From an uncultured Chitinophagaceae bacterium (lineage in GTDB: Bacteria > Bacteroidota > Bacteroidia > Chitinophagales > Chitinophagaceae): a stretch of DNA of 64,000 bases. The notes under the pieces were generated by a model. That model was not told the DNA's origin and made no database searches. It saw nothing but the letters and a program-made list of their open reading frames with translations. The stretch spans positions 1 to 64,000 of the forward strand of contig CAITVK010000053.1 of NCBI GenBank assembly GCA_903895845.1, given 5' to 3'. Positions within the stretch are counted from its first letter, which is position 1; every line of letters starts with the position of its first letter. Below are positions 9,572-18,241 of this stretch, in pieces. The position numbers were made by a program, and so were the translations under genes.

Positions 9572-10033
9572 ATGAGTAAGTTTTATTCCCTCAAAACAGT
9601 TCAAAATATACCCATTTCCTTAGACGCCGCCTGGGACTTTTTTAGCAGTCCTGCCAACCTAAAGGAAATCACGCCAAGTAATCTAGGGTTTCAGATAGTT
9701 AGTAAATACCACGGGGAAAAGATGTATCCGGGGCAGATAATCGAGTATATCGTAAAGCCCATTTTGGGGATACCGCTCTATTGGATGACCGAGATTACTC
9801 ATGTAGAAGACAAGAAATACTTTGTGGATGAGCAACGCTTTGGCCCGTATACTATGTGGCATCATCAGCATCATTTCAGGGCAGTAGACGGTGGCGTGGA
9901 GATGACTGATATCGTGCATTACAAACTGCCCCTTTGGATATTGGGGGATATTGCCAACACAATTATGGTAAAAAATCAACTAAAAGGCATCTTCGATTAC
10001 CGGTTTGAGGCAGTGGAACAACGATTTGGATAG
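9572..10033 (+). CDS. SRPBCC family protein (ligand-binding START-like fold)
   Basis: 153 aa, close to the usual size for COG4276-type SRPBCC proteins. The opening pattern (IPISLDAAWDFFSSPANLKEITPSNLGF) is the classical helix entrance of the helix-grip fold, followed by beta strands PGQIIEYIVKPILGIPLYWMTEI and a His-rich turn YTMWHHQHHF. The last helix carries the MVKNQLKGIFDYR segment typical of the family. Such proteins bind lipids or other hydrophobic ligands and are sometimes mis-annotated as cell-division inhibitors. GGAAAG about 13 nt upstream of the ATG is a weak ribosome site. Its gene end converges on carbonic anhydrase across a long inverted repeat. Confidence 0.88.
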   Translation: MSKFYSLKTVQNIPISLDAAWDFFSSPANLKEITPSNLGFQIVSKYHGEKMYPGQIIEYIVKPILGIPLYWMTEITHVEDKKYFVDEQRFGPYTMWHHQHHFRAVDGGVEMTDIVHYKLPLWILGDIANTIMVKNQLKGIFDYRFEAVEQRFG

Positions 10034-10050
10034 CAATAGGAGAAGTTTTA

Positions 10051-10182
10051 AGTTGTAAGTCGTAAGTGGTAAGTTACAAGTCGTGAGGCATAAGTTGTAA
10101 GTTGTAAGTAGGAGGTAAATAGATTAAATAAAGGCTACCTCTTTGCTTAATACTTATTACTTACCACTTACGACTTACAACT
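10051..10182. terminator. Inverted repeat of 7-bp reiterations (24-bp perfect arms)
   Basis: Arms at 10051-10074 and 10159-10182 are perfect complements of 24 bp. Each arm is built from 7-bp units of the type AAGTnGT; more diverged units continue outside (to about 10226). It fills the gap between two convergent genes (SRPBCC and carbonic anhydrase), so a bidirectional transcription terminator is the simplest role. There is no simple T-tract, so this is inferred from position and foldback potential. Confidence 0.55.
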
Positions 10183-10228
10183 CTTTGTTTAATACTTATA
10201 ACCTACCACTTACAACTTACTATTCACC

Positions 10229-10861
10229 TTACAAATTATCATAGGTATAAAACGGGTCAATCGGGCTATTAGCAGGTAACTCAAATACGGGATGGATAAT
10301 GCCATCTTTCAATCCATAAACCCATCCATGCAAGTCGGGGCGGTTGTCGTGCTTCCACGCAGACTGCACAATAGATGTCTTTGCAAGGTTATAAACCTGT
10401 TCAACCACATTCAATTCTATCAATCTGTCGGCACGGCTGTCCTCATCAGGAAACTGGTTCACTTCATCCTTATGAATACGATAAACATCCTTGATGTTAC
10501 GCAGCCATTTGTTGATAATACCGAAGGAATGCTGTGTCATTGCTGCTTTCACGCCCCCACAACCGTAGTGTCCACACACTATGATGTGCTTCACTTTCAA
10601 TACTTCCACAGCATATTGCAAAACACTCAGCATATTTAGATCGGTATGCACCACCATGTTGGCAATGTTGCGGTGTACGAATATTTCGCCGGGTTGTGTA
10701 CATGTTATCTTATCGGCAGGCACGCGACTGTCGCTACAACCAATCCACAAAAACTCTGGCGACTGTAATAAAGCCAATCGTTTAAAAAACTCAGGGTCTC
10801 TTTCGGTCTGTTCCTTTGCCCATTCTTTGTTGTCTGAAAGTAGCTTGTCGTAAATCTTCAT
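10229..10861 (-). CDS. can: Beta-class carbonic anhydrase
   Basis: Interconverts CO2 and bicarbonate in the cytoplasm with a zinc ion. The zinc ligands are all visible: CSDSR (Cys42, with the Asp44/Arg46 dyad) and HYGCGG (His98, Cys101). The 210-aa length and the ending (HGWVYGLKDGIIHPVFEL) are those of E. coli Can-like clade B enzymes. No signal peptide. It is monocistronic: a sigma factor diverges upstream and an inverted-repeat terminator lies downstream. Bicarbonate supply for carboxylations is the expected job. Confidence 0.97.
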   Translation of the reverse strand: MKIYDKLLSDNKEWAKEQTERDPEFFKRLALLQSPEFLWIGCSDSRVPADKITCTQPGEIFVHRNIANMVVHTDLNMLSVLQYAVEVLKVKHIIVCGHYGCGGVKAAMTQHSFGIINKWLRNIKDVYRIHKDEVNQFPDEDSRADRLIELNVVEQVYNLAKTSIVQSAWKHDNRPDLHGWVYGLKDGIIHPVFELPANSPIDPFYTYDNL

Positions 10862-10972
10862 GTAAAATAATTATTTCAAATTAAAGAGTTGCACATCATT
10901 AATTCATTTACTATAAGTGTAAATTGATTATAACGGGGCAAATCTATCGCTGACTCTAGTATCTAAATTGTT

Positions 10973-10980
10973 TATTTTTG
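10973..10980 (+). promoter_or_regulatory. Candidate -7 box for the sigma/carotenoid operon
   Basis: TATTTTTG matches the Bacteroidota -7 consensus TAnnTTTG exactly and faces the operon. I see no clear -33 TTTG 19-21 nt upstream. The predicted leader would be about 70 nt. A weaker alternative, TAATTTCG, lies closer to the gene. Confidence 0.3.
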
Positions 10981-11056
10981 GAATTATTAAAATAAGTATC
11001 ATTTATTAAACCTTTTTTGTTTAATTTCGTTTTTATAATTGTTAAACACAAATTTT

Positions 11057-11557
11057 ATGACGCCTTCAGAATTCGATTACATGTTACTGAACAATACAGA
11101 GTTCCTAAAGCCATTCGCTATCACACTTACGAGAGATAATGAATTGGCTAAAGATTTGTTTCAGGAAACTTTGTTAAGAGCACTTGCAAACAAGGAAAAG
11201 TATAATGATGGTACGAATATAAAAGCATGGTTGTACACAATCATGCGTAATATTTTCATAAACAACTACCGTAGAAAGGCAAAGCAAAACACCATATTTG
11301 ACAGTACTCCAAATGATTTTTTGTTGGATTACAGGCAAGGTGCCGTTACAAATGAGGCCATTGCATCCATCAATATGAAGGAAGTGCATGCAGCCATACA
11401 CAATCTCCCCGCGATATTTAAAAATCCTTTTTTGTTGTACTTTGATGGGTTCAAATACCATGAAATCGCCGACATGTTGGGCGAGCCATTAGGCACTATC
11501 AAAAGTCGTATTCACTTTGCACGTAAACTATTGAAGGCTCAAATAGATAGGCACTAA
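11057..11557 (+). CDS. ECF-type RNA polymerase sigma factor of the carotenoid cluster
   Basis: Sigma-70 region 2 is present (ELAKDLFQETLLRALAN, then AWLYTIMRNIFINNYRR), and region 4 ends the protein (YHEIADMLGEPLGTIKSRIHFARKLL), the helix-turn-helix for the -35/-33 element. There is no region 1 or 3, as in the ECF group. The track ORF starts at TTG 11039; I prefer the ATG at 11057 (MTPSEFDYM). It lies 36 bp before crtI on the same strand, so it is most likely the first gene of the carotenoid operon and its likely activator. No anti-sigma factor is adjacent, so the controlling signal is not visible. In many Bacteroidota carotenoid clusters a regulator such as an ECF sigma or MerR protein occupies this place. 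Confidence 0.9.
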   Translation: MTPSEFDYMLLNNTEFLKPFAITLTRDNELAKDLFQETLLRALANKEKYNDGTNIKAWLYTIMRNIFINNYRRKAKQNTIFDSTPNDFLLDYRQGAVTNEAIASINMKEVHAAIHNLPAIFKNPFLLYFDGFKYHEIADMLGEPLGTIKSRIHFARKLLKAQIDRH

Positions 11558-11593
11558 GCGAGAGCGGTATTTCCTTTTCTCCATAAAACTTAA

Positions 11594-13096
11594 ATGAATA
11601 AAAAGAAAGTTATTGTCATTGGTGCTGGTTTTGCGGGTTTGTCCGTGGCTAGTTTCTTAGCAAAATCAGGGTGTGATGTGACTGTTCTTGAGAAGCATTC
11701 AATGCCTGGCGGTAGGGCGAGGAAGTTTTCTGCCAAAGGTTTTACCTTCGATATGGGACCAAGCTGGTATTGGATGCCCGATGTATTTGAAAGATACTTT
11801 AAACAGTTCGGGAAACAAGTTTCCGATTACTATCAACTAAAAAGGCTTGACCCTTCCTATCGCATTTACTGGGCTGATGCCCCCATGGATATTCCTGCAA
11901 GCTACAGTGAACTGAAAACATTATTTAATCAGCTTGAACCAGGAAGTGCTGAAAAGCTTGAACAATTTATTGCGGAAGCGGCATTTAAATACAAAGTAGG
12001 TATTGATAAACTGGTGCATAAGCCGGGGCGTTCGCTCACGGAATTTATAGACTACGATTTGATAAGCGGATTATTTCGATTGGATGTGTTTAGTTCTATC
12101 AAAACACATGTGAGGAAATTATTCAAGAATGAAAAGATAAGGCAGTTATTAGAGTTTCCTGTTTTGTTCCTGGGCGCATTGGCGGAAAATACACCAGCCC
12201 TTTACAGCTTGATGAACTATGCCGACATTGTTGGGGGTACCTGGTATCCACAAAACGGTATGTATGAAATTGTGGATGCAATGTATTCAGTTGCAGTAGA
12301 GTTGGGGGTTGCATTTGAGTTTAATCAGGATGTAACAGAGATAATCATTAAGGATGGGAAAGCCGTTGGTGTAAAAACTTCTTTACGCACAGCTGATAAC
12401 ACAAAACTCACCACTTATGACGCAGATATTGTGGTGGGAGCAGCAGATTATCATTTTATAGAAACAAAACTATTGCCTAAAGAAGCGAGAAGTTATACGG
12501 ATAAATATTGGGATACGAGGGTAATGGCGCCAAGTTGTCTGTTGTATTATGTGGGATTGAACAAGAAGTTAGAAAATTTGCCACACCATTCGCTTTTCTT
12601 CGACACATCGTTTGAGGTTCACGGTAAAGAAATTTATACTGACAAACAATGGCCAACCGATCCGTTGTTCTATGTAGGTGCACCCTCTGTGACAGATAAA
12701 ACGGTAGCCCCCGAAGGATGCGAAAACCTTTTCCTGTTAATTCCCGTAGCTACTGGTTTGACGGGAGATGATGAAAAACTAAGAGACAAATACTTTGAAC
12801 TGATTGTTGAGAGAATGGAAAAGCATCTAAAACAATCTATAAAATCAAATGTTATTTACAAAAAATCATTCGCATTAAGTGATTTTATCAGTGAGTATAA
12901 TGCTTTTAAGGGGAATGCCTACGGATTGGCAAATACACTTTTACAAACAGCGATACTAAAGCCTGCATGTATAAGTAAGAAAGTGAAAAACCTATTCTAT
13001 ACGGGTCAGTTGACTGTTCCCGGTCCTGGTGTCCCTCCAAGCTTGATAAGTGGAGAGGTTGTGGCTAAAGAAATTATAAAATCATTTCATAAATAA
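11594..13096 (+). CDS. crtI: Phytoene desaturase
   Basis: CrtI introduces double bonds into phytoene, usually four steps to lycopene in bacteria, with FAD and without quinone relay. The dinucleotide-binding motif VIGAGFAGLSVASFLAKSG is at residues 9-27, followed by PGGRARKF, and the family C-terminal signature appears as TGQLTVPGPGVPPSLISGEVVA. At 500 aa it has the usual length. It is membrane-associated rather than integral. It follows the sigma gene by 36 bp and precedes crtB by 22 bp, so co-transcription is likely. Related desaturases (CrtD-type or diapophytoene enzymes) cannot be excluded by eye, but the pairing with crtB makes phytoene the best substrate guess. Confidence 0.95.
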   Translation: MNKKKVIVIGAGFAGLSVASFLAKSGCDVTVLEKHSMPGGRARKFSAKGFTFDMGPSWYWMPDVFERYFKQFGKQVSDYYQLKRLDPSYRIYWADAPMDIPASYSELKTLFNQLEPGSAEKLEQFIAEAAFKYKVGIDKLVHKPGRSLTEFIDYDLISGLFRLDVFSSIKTHVRKLFKNEKIRQLLEFPVLFLGALAENTPALYSLMNYADIVGGTWYPQNGMYEIVDAMYSVAVELGVAFEFNQDVTEIIIKDGKAVGVKTSLRTADNTKLTTYDADIVVGAADYHFIETKLLPKEARSYTDKYWDTRVMAPSCLLYYVGLNKKLENLPHHSLFFDTSFEVHGKEIYTDKQWPTDPLFYVGAPSVTDKTVAPEGCENLFLLIPVATGLTGDDEKLRDKYFELIVERMEKHLKQSIKSNVIYKKSFALSDFISEYNAFKGNAYGLANTLLQTAILKPACISKKVKNLFYTGQLTVPGPGVPPSLISGEVVAKEIIKSFHK

Positions 13097-13118
13097 ACGC
13101 TTAAAACGAGAAACGGCA

Positions 13119-13961
13119 ATGACAAACATGCAACTCTTTGATGATGTTAGCCAAGATTGTAGCAGAAATACAACGGAGAAATACAGCACTAGCTTCTCTT
13201 CGTCTATAAAACTATTGGGTGCTTCGTTGCAGCAGCCCATCTTTAATATTTATGGGTTTGTTCGTTTTGCTGATGAGATTGTAGATACATTTCATGAGTA
13301 CGATAAACAAACGCTCCTAGATGAATTTAAGGCTGCAACCTATCAGGCGATTGATAGGGGAATCAGCCTTAATCCAATCCTTCAGAGTTTTCAATTGACT
13401 GTAAATAAATATAACATTGATAAGGCGTTGATTGAGGCTTTCTTGCACAGTATGGAGCTGGATTTGGGCAAAAAGCAATACGACAGGGCTGGCTATGAGG
13501 AATATATCTATGGTAGTGCAGAAGTTGTTGGACTGATGTGTTTGTATGTTTTCTGCAATGGCAACAAAGAACTTTATGAAGAACTGAAACCCGGTGCAAG
13601 AAGCTTGGGTGCTGCATTTCAGAAAGTAAACTTCTTAAGAGACCTAAAGGCTGATTACAATGGCCTTGAACGGGTTTACTTCCCTGGGTGCGACTTTAAA
13701 AACTTTACTAAATGTGATAAACAAACCATAGAAGCTGACATACAAAAAGACTTTGATGATGCTTATCAAGCAATATTGAAACTGCCCTTGCAAGCGCGTT
13801 TTGGCGTTTATGTAGCGTATAAGTATTACTTGTCCCTTTTTAATAAAATCAAGAAGCTACAACCGCAAAACATATTGCACGAGCGGGTGCGTATTCCAGA
13901 TTATACCAAGATATTAATTCTTGCTAAAGCGGGTATCAGGCAGCAGTTCAACTTATTGTAA
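13119..13961 (+). CDS. crtB: Phytoene/squalene synthase family protein, likely phytoene synthase
   Basis: Condenses two geranylgeranyl diphosphates head to head to phytoene. Both aspartate-rich Mg-diphosphate sites are visible: DEIVD at residues 52-56 and NFLRDLKAD at 171-179. The product cyclises no further here; no lycopene cyclase, hydroxylase or ketolase gene is in the window, so the final pigment is unknown. The start is the first ATG, 22 bp after crtI; a second ATG three codons on is possible. The gene is the third in the sigma-crtI-crtB-idi order. Confidence 0.95.
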   Translation: MTNMQLFDDVSQDCSRNTTEKYSTSFSSSIKLLGASLQQPIFNIYGFVRFADEIVDTFHEYDKQTLLDEFKAATYQAIDRGISLNPILQSFQLTVNKYNIDKALIEAFLHSMELDLGKKQYDRAGYEEYIYGSAEVVGLMCLYVFCNGNKELYEELKPGARSLGAAFQKVNFLRDLKADYNGLERVYFPGCDFKNFTKCDKQTIEADIQKDFDDAYQAILKLPLQARFGVYVAYKYYLSLFNKIKKLQPQNILHERVRIPDYTKILILAKAGIRQQFNLL

Positions 13962-14039
13962 TGTCTGTATTTATTTAGTTGGTGTAATCGATTGAATGAA
14001 CGGTTCTGTTCTAATGTTGCTTTCATTTAATTTTATGTA

Positions 14040-14579
14040 ATGGAAAGAGTTGTTTTGGTTGATGAAAATGATAACGAGCTAGGTACAATGGAAAAGATGG
14101 AAGCGCATCAAAAAGGATTGCTACACAGAGCATTTAGCGTATTTATCTTTAATAAGAACGGGGAGATGTTGTTGCAACAACGTTCTTTACGCAAATATCA
14201 TAGTGGGGGATTGTGGACGAATGCATGTTGTAGTCATCCTCGAAAAGATGAAACACCTATTGATGCAGCTCACAGAAGACTAAAGGAAGAAATGGGCTTT
14301 GAGACATCCTTGAAGAAAGCTTTTGACTTTACATACAAAGCCAACTTTAGCAACGGACTAAGCGAACATGAATTTGATCACGTTTTTGTAGGTCATTATG
14401 ATGGCAAAGTTGAGCCCAACTTTGCTGAAGTTGAATCTTATGCTTTCAGGTCCCTTGATAGATTGGATGCAGGTGTAAAAGAATATCCCGATTTTTTTAC
14501 TGAATGGTTCTTGATTGCCTATCCTAAACTCAAAGAGTGGTTAAAGGAAAATGAATTATTGAACAATAGAAAGTTATAA
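14040..14579 (+). CDS. idi: Isopentenyl-diphosphate delta-isomerase, type 1
   Basis: Interconverts IPP and DMAPP, the allylic starter for the prenyl chain used by CrtB. A Nudix-fold enzyme: the active-site cysteine is in TNACCSHP (Cys63 or Cys64), metal-binding glutamates are in RRLKEEMGF (83-84), and LLHRAFSVFIFN is the usual entry strand. 179 aa is typical. It is 78 bp behind crtB. The sequence TAATTTTA exactly 4 nt before the ATG is one base from a -7 box, so it might also have its own leaderless transcript. A bidirectional hairpin terminator follows. Confidence 0.96.
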   Translation: MERVVLVDENDNELGTMEKMEAHQKGLLHRAFSVFIFNKNGEMLLQQRSLRKYHSGGLWTNACCSHPRKDETPIDAAHRRLKEEMGFETSLKKAFDFTYKANFSNGLSEHEFDHVFVGHYDGKVEPNFAEVESYAFRSLDRLDAGVKEYPDFFTEWFLIAYPKLKEWLKENELLNNRKL

Positions 14580-14611
14580 CTGTATTTAAGTATATATGGG
14601 CTCAATAAAAC

Positions 14612-14645
14612 AAAAAAGCACTTCATCCTGGAAGTGCCTTTTTAG
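14612..14645. terminator. Bidirectional hairpin terminator idi/dinB-like
   Basis: GCACTTC (14618-14624), loop ATCCTG, GAAGTGC (14631-14637), with an A-run before and a T-run after. This is the standard shape for terminating both convergent genes. Confidence 0.85.
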
Positions 14646-14656
14646 TTTAACCATTA

Positions 14657-15151
14657 TTAGTCCTCCGTTTTACGCCACAAATCTGGAGTAGACAACGCAA
14701 GGTCTGAAGCTTGTTTTATGTAAAGAAACAATTGCATCTTATAGCCGGTCAGCCACTTGACACTTGTTTCCAAAATAGCTTTTCCTAAGGTATCTGTTGT
14801 ACCCCAAGGATAAGAAACCACTTTGGTTGCCAGATCTTCCTCGCTGATAGAAGCAAATATCTCATTTACCAACTCTATCTGTGCATCAAAAATAGCCGCT
14901 GCATTCTCAAGCGTTACCAAAGGGGCATTCTCTCTAAGCTTCATCAGAAAAGGACGTGCTTCTGTTTCATTACTTTGCCAGAATAGTAGCATTCCGGTAC
15001 CTGCACCACTTAGGTATTGAAGTAACTCAATAATGCTTCTTACATTTTCCTTTGGACGGAAGTCCAATGAATCTGTAGGCACTTTAGTACTTAAACGTTT
15101 GATAAGCTTTAATTCTTTAATGATGCTGTCTTTCAAAATCTCTTTTAGCAT
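14657..15151 (-). CDS. DinB-like four-helix protein without metal-binding histidines
   Basis: The length (164 aa), four-helix pattern and phrases such as LDFRPKENVRSIIELLQYLSG match the DinB/YfiT superfamily, whose members coordinate a metal through three histidines and are often thiol transferases. This protein contains no histidine at all: at the usual third ligand position it reads KWLTGYKMQLFLYIK, where relatives have H..HRGQL. It is therefore probably metal-free, with a changed or lost enzymatic role. Monocistronic, convergent with idi. The in-frame ATG at 15151 is the obvious start. Confidence 0.78.
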   Translation of the reverse strand: MLKEILKDSIIKELKLIKRLSTKVPTDSLDFRPKENVRSIIELLQYLSGAGTGMLLFWQSNETEARPFLMKLRENAPLVTLENAAAIFDAQIELVNEIFASISEEDLATKVVSYPWGTTDTLGKAILETSVKWLTGYKMQLFLYIKQASDLALSTPDLWRKTED

Positions 15152-15248
15152 AGTGTTATTATTTGATGCAAATAGAAGGCATTCGTATCAATATACACTT
15201 ACCCAAAAGGTAAGAAACTCAAAACACATAAAAAAACGTAAATCAATG

Positions 15249-15665
15249 CTAGCTCAGTAGTTCAGTAAATATGCTTACCAATCTATTGCTGGAGATAGGT
15301 TTGATAATGTAGTCGCTGACAGCACTAATGTTTCTTGCCCTGTCCAGATCGCGCATGTCGATAGAGGAACTAACAACATAGATGACAATGTTTTTGCCAA
15401 TGCGTGGCTTCAGTGGCAGGTAAGCTTCCAGAAACTCCCACCCATCCATTATGGGCATATTGATGTCTAGAAATATAACATCAGGTAAAAGGGCAATATC
15501 ACTAGTGTCCAGTTTACTGGTTATATACTTGATGGCCTGTGCCCCATCATCAAAAAACATTACCTTGCTCACAAGGTTAGTGTATGTAATCTCTTCCTTT
15601 GCAAGAAACTGATAGATGAGGTCGTCATCTATAATACATACACTGTCAATTTTATTTTTAATCAT
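15249..15665 (-). CDS. Single-domain response regulator
   Basis: A receiver domain only (138 aa): acidic pocket IIDDD near residue 13, phospho-acceptor in IFLDINMPIMDGWEF, switch residues VVSSS and the conserved Lys in DYIIKPIS. There is no output domain, so it probably signals by protein contact or phosphotransfer. The start overlaps the end of the histidine kinase at 15662 by 4 bp (ATGA), which implies translational coupling and a dedicated kinase-regulator pair. This REC type (rcp1-like) typically accompanies PAS-type kinases. Confidence 0.93.
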   Translation of the reverse strand: MIKNKIDSVCIIDDDLIYQFLAKEEITYTNLVSKVMFFDDGAQAIKYITSKLDTSDIALLPDVIFLDINMPIMDGWEFLEAYLPLKPRIGKNIVIYVVSSSIDMRDLDRARNISAVSDYIIKPISSNRLVSIFTELLS

Positions 15666-17224
15666 AATACTTCTATTTCATTAAATTTTATAATAAATTT
15701 TGTCTCTTTGTTTGGCTCGCTTTCTATTGTTATACTGCCACCAAGAGATCTGATTTGATGCTTTGTGATAAACAATCCAATTCCTCTTGCATCGGGGTTA
15801 TTGTGAAAGGTTTTATTGAGTGTAAAGACTTTACCCCCATACTTTTTCAAATCTATTCCTAATCCATTGTCACTACATTCAAGAGAAATAAGACCACTTG
15901 CGGCTCTATGAGAAACAAATGAAATCTCTGGCGTTCTATCTGGTGAGGCATATTTAATCGCATTTGTCAGCAGATTTAATAGCACACTCTCCAGATACAT
16001 TTTTGGATAACTTATTTGCTCACACTCAGAGAAATCGTAGGTGATCACTGCCTTCGAGGCTGTAATTTGTTCGCTCAGGCTCGTAATCAAATTCTGCAAT
16101 ACGGTTTCGAACCGTAGCTCGTCCCGATGCACTTCTAAGCTTTGATTGATGTTTACTACCTCACTTAGATTTTGTACGGTGTTGGACAACTGATCGGCTA
16201 CTGCAAAGAACTTAGCAAGAATTTCTTCTTTCATTTCAGGGTCGGTCGTGCGCCTGTAAACGTCTTGAAGCGACATCAGGTTGCCTGTTGGTGAGCGAAG
16301 ATTGTGGGACACGATGTAAGCAAAATCCTGTAACACATTGCGTTTGTATTCCAGTCGCTTGGATAGTTTCTCCAACCTGTCAATTGTAGAAATAAGCTGT
16401 TGCTCATTGTTTCTTATCAGTGTAATGTCTTTGCTAAGTGTAAGCACATTGTTCACCTCACCGTTCTCATCTTGCAATGGAATTATACTAATATCAAAAT
16501 AAGCGTCTCCTTTTCGGTCTGTTTTGGTCTTCAATTCATAGTGTGCGCCTTTGCCAGTAGCAAATACCCCTTGCAGGCTTTCTATAAAAAAGGCTTTGTT
16601 TGTCTCGCTCTCCGGCAATACTTCCATTGGTGTTTTGCCAATATACTTTTCAATATCCCTGTCTGTAATTAACCCTAGGGATTCATTTATAAATTTATAT
16701 TTCAAGTCCTTGCCAATCATCATTATGATATCGGGATTATTATTTATCAGCGCCTTAAATTGCTGTTCACTTTCTCTCAGTTTCTTGTTTGATACCTTTA
16801 AAGCTTGCGTTTGTTCATCTATTATTTTTTGTAGTTGAGTCGGGGATTTAAAGTGAAGTGCCTCGGGCAATACTTTATATAAAACAAGGACTGTTGCCGA
16901 AGAAAGTAGGGCTGTTATTAGTAGGATGATGGCATTGAATCGGTAAAGCGGATGCCAAAACATGATAGCGTCTGCAAGGTGAGACAAGCCACAGAAGATG
17001 ATAAAAAAGCTGAAAAGGACAAAGACTTTTGCAAACGGAATGTCTTTTCTTCTTCTCACAAAGAAAAAGATCATCAGCGGAATCGCTAGATAACTGATGC
17101 CGATATTTATGTCTGATAAAATACAAATCCAACCTGTGCTTTCATTCCATCTGCCACATTTCCAACGGGGCATAAAATCGCTGGCATCAAAAAGCTTTTT
17201 CAAAAAATCAAGAATCGTATCCAT
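15662..17224 (-). CDS. PAS sensor histidine kinase with ethylene-receptor-like (ETR1-type) membrane domain
   Basis: Residues 34-118 form three membrane helices that align with the ethylene-binding domain of plant ETR1. With a constant offset of 13, Asp38, Tyr45, Ile48, Pro49, Ile75, Cys78 and His82 fall on ETR1 Asp25, Tyr32, Ile35, Pro36, Ile62, Cys65 and His69; the last two are the copper ligands. Then follow a PAS domain (about 152-270), a coiled linker, a HisKA-type H-box SHNLRSP with His307, an N-box LLNLLTNAIKYA (Asn421) and G-boxes DNGLGID and GIGLFITK. It autophosphorylates and very likely passes phosphate to the overlapping response regulator. Copper or ethylene binding is inference; bacterial homologues of this domain are widespread and mostly uncharacterised. 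Starts with ATG at 17224. Confidence 0.92.
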   Translation of the reverse strand: MDTILDFLKKLFDASDFMPRWKCGRWNESTGWICILSDINIGISYLAIPLMIFFFVRRRKDIPFAKVFVLFSFFIIFCGLSHLADAIMFWHPLYRFNAIILLITALLSSATVLVLYKVLPEALHFKSPTQLQKIIDEQTQALKVSNKKLRESEQQFKALINNNPDIIMMIGKDLKYKFINESLGLITDRDIEKYIGKTPMEVLPESETNKAFFIESLQGVFATGKGAHYELKTKTDRKGDAYFDISIIPLQDENGEVNNVLTLSKDITLIRNNEQQLISTIDRLEKLSKRLEYKRNVLQDFAYIVSHNLRSPTGNLMSLQDVYRRTTDPEMKEEILAKFFAVADQLSNTVQNLSEVVNINQSLEVHRDELRFETVLQNLITSLSEQITASKAVITYDFSECEQISYPKMYLESVLLNLLTNAIKYASPDRTPEISFVSHRAASGLISLECSDNGLGIDLKKYGGKVFTLNKTFHNNPDARGIGLFITKHQIRSLGGSITIESEPNKETKFIIKFNEIEVL

Positions 17225-17556
17225 GATAGTTATTATAGAGTTCTGCGTTAATCATTTAAAAATATTGTTAAAGACTGATAGAGCCAAACAACGAAAACTA
17301 AGGCTCGTTGCAAAACTTTATTAGACTTTTTTTAAACCCTGTGAACCGAAAAAAAAGAGGAGTTAGGGGGAAAAGAAAATATTCTTTTGCTAAAATAAAG
17401 GTATTTATTGGTTAATACGCTATTATCTTAAAGTTTATTTTTTGGGTGATCTGAATCTCAAAGAAAAGAGAGTAGGCTTTAGGAAGGGTTATGGGTATTT
17501 AGTAAACCGTAGCATAACAATAAAAGATGGTCTGTAGATGTCTATTTATCAGTCCC

Positions 17557-17596
17557 AAAAAGACTACTTACGTCATTAACTGAAAAAGTCTTTTTT
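17557..17596. terminator. Hairpin downstream of GNAT gene; rest of 17225-17631 gap featureless
   Basis: AAAAAGACT (17557-17565) and AGTCTTTTTT (17587-17596) can pair around a 21-nt loop, with T-runs for the leftward GNAT transcript. The remaining 407-bp gap between GNAT and the kinase start (17225-17631) shows no ORF, repeat or promoter I can support, apart from whatever promoter drives the kinase. Confidence 0.5.
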
Positions 17597-17631
17597 GTAT
17601 TCGATATCGACTGAGAATATGAGTTAAAAGA

Positions 17632-18231
17632 TTAAATTTTAGCCAATAAATGAACTTTAATGCCAGCATCCCATTCTCTTTTTAGGATAGACAAAATAAT
17701 ACTATCCCTTCGGCCTCCCTCAGCATTCGGCACGTTGCTTCTAAGGATGCCTTCAATCCTACAACCAATGCTTTTCATTGCCGCAATGCTCCGCTCATTG
17801 TTTTTATCAGCCCTAAACTCTACTCTTTCCATTCCCATTGTTTCGAAAGCAAATTGCAACAGCAAAAATTTACAGTTCTTATTCAGCCCCGTTCCCTGAA
17901 AGTTGGCACCATACCAGGTATAGCCCAATTGAAGCGTCAAATTGTTTTGTTGAATATCATAGAATCTGGTGCTGCCAGCGTATTCACCACCTTTTTTATC
18001 GAAAACTACAAATGGATACGCTGTTTTTTGGTCTCTTGATAGTCGTGCAGATGCTACATATTTCTTAAAATTTTCTTCGCCTGCAACAGGAACTAAGCTG
18101 TAGCGCCAAATATTTGGCTCATTTATTGAAAAGTGCAATAAATGGGTACTATTATTGCCATCAAGCGGAATAAGTTTTACCCTTTCGTTTTCTAAAGTGT
18201 AGTTTTTTGTAAAGTCGAATGAAGTAAGCAT
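17632..18231 (-). CDS. GNAT family N-acetyltransferase (RimJ/RimL type)
   Basis: 199 aa with the order expected for GNAT acetyl-CoA enzymes of the RimJ/RimL subgroup: ENERVKLIPLDG at the N-terminus, then LGYTWYGANFQGTGLNKNCKFLL as the acetyl-CoA loop (a Q/RxxGxG/A variant), then MERVEFRADKNNERSIAAMKSIGCRIEGILR, the highly conserved end of the fold. Substrate (protein N-terminus, amino acid or antibiotic) cannot be read. It stands alone, divergent from glmS with 72 bp between them. Confidence 0.9.
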   Translation of the reverse strand: MLTSFDFTKNYTLENERVKLIPLDGNNSTHLLHFSINEPNIWRYSLVPVAGEENFKKYVASARLSRDQKTAYPFVVFDKKGGEYAGSTRFYDIQQNNLTLQLGYTWYGANFQGTGLNKNCKFLLLQFAFETMGMERVEFRADKNNERSIAAMKSIGCRIEGILRSNVPNAEGGRRDSIILSILKREWDAGIKVHLLAKI

Positions 18232-18241
18232 CAGGCTCGCC

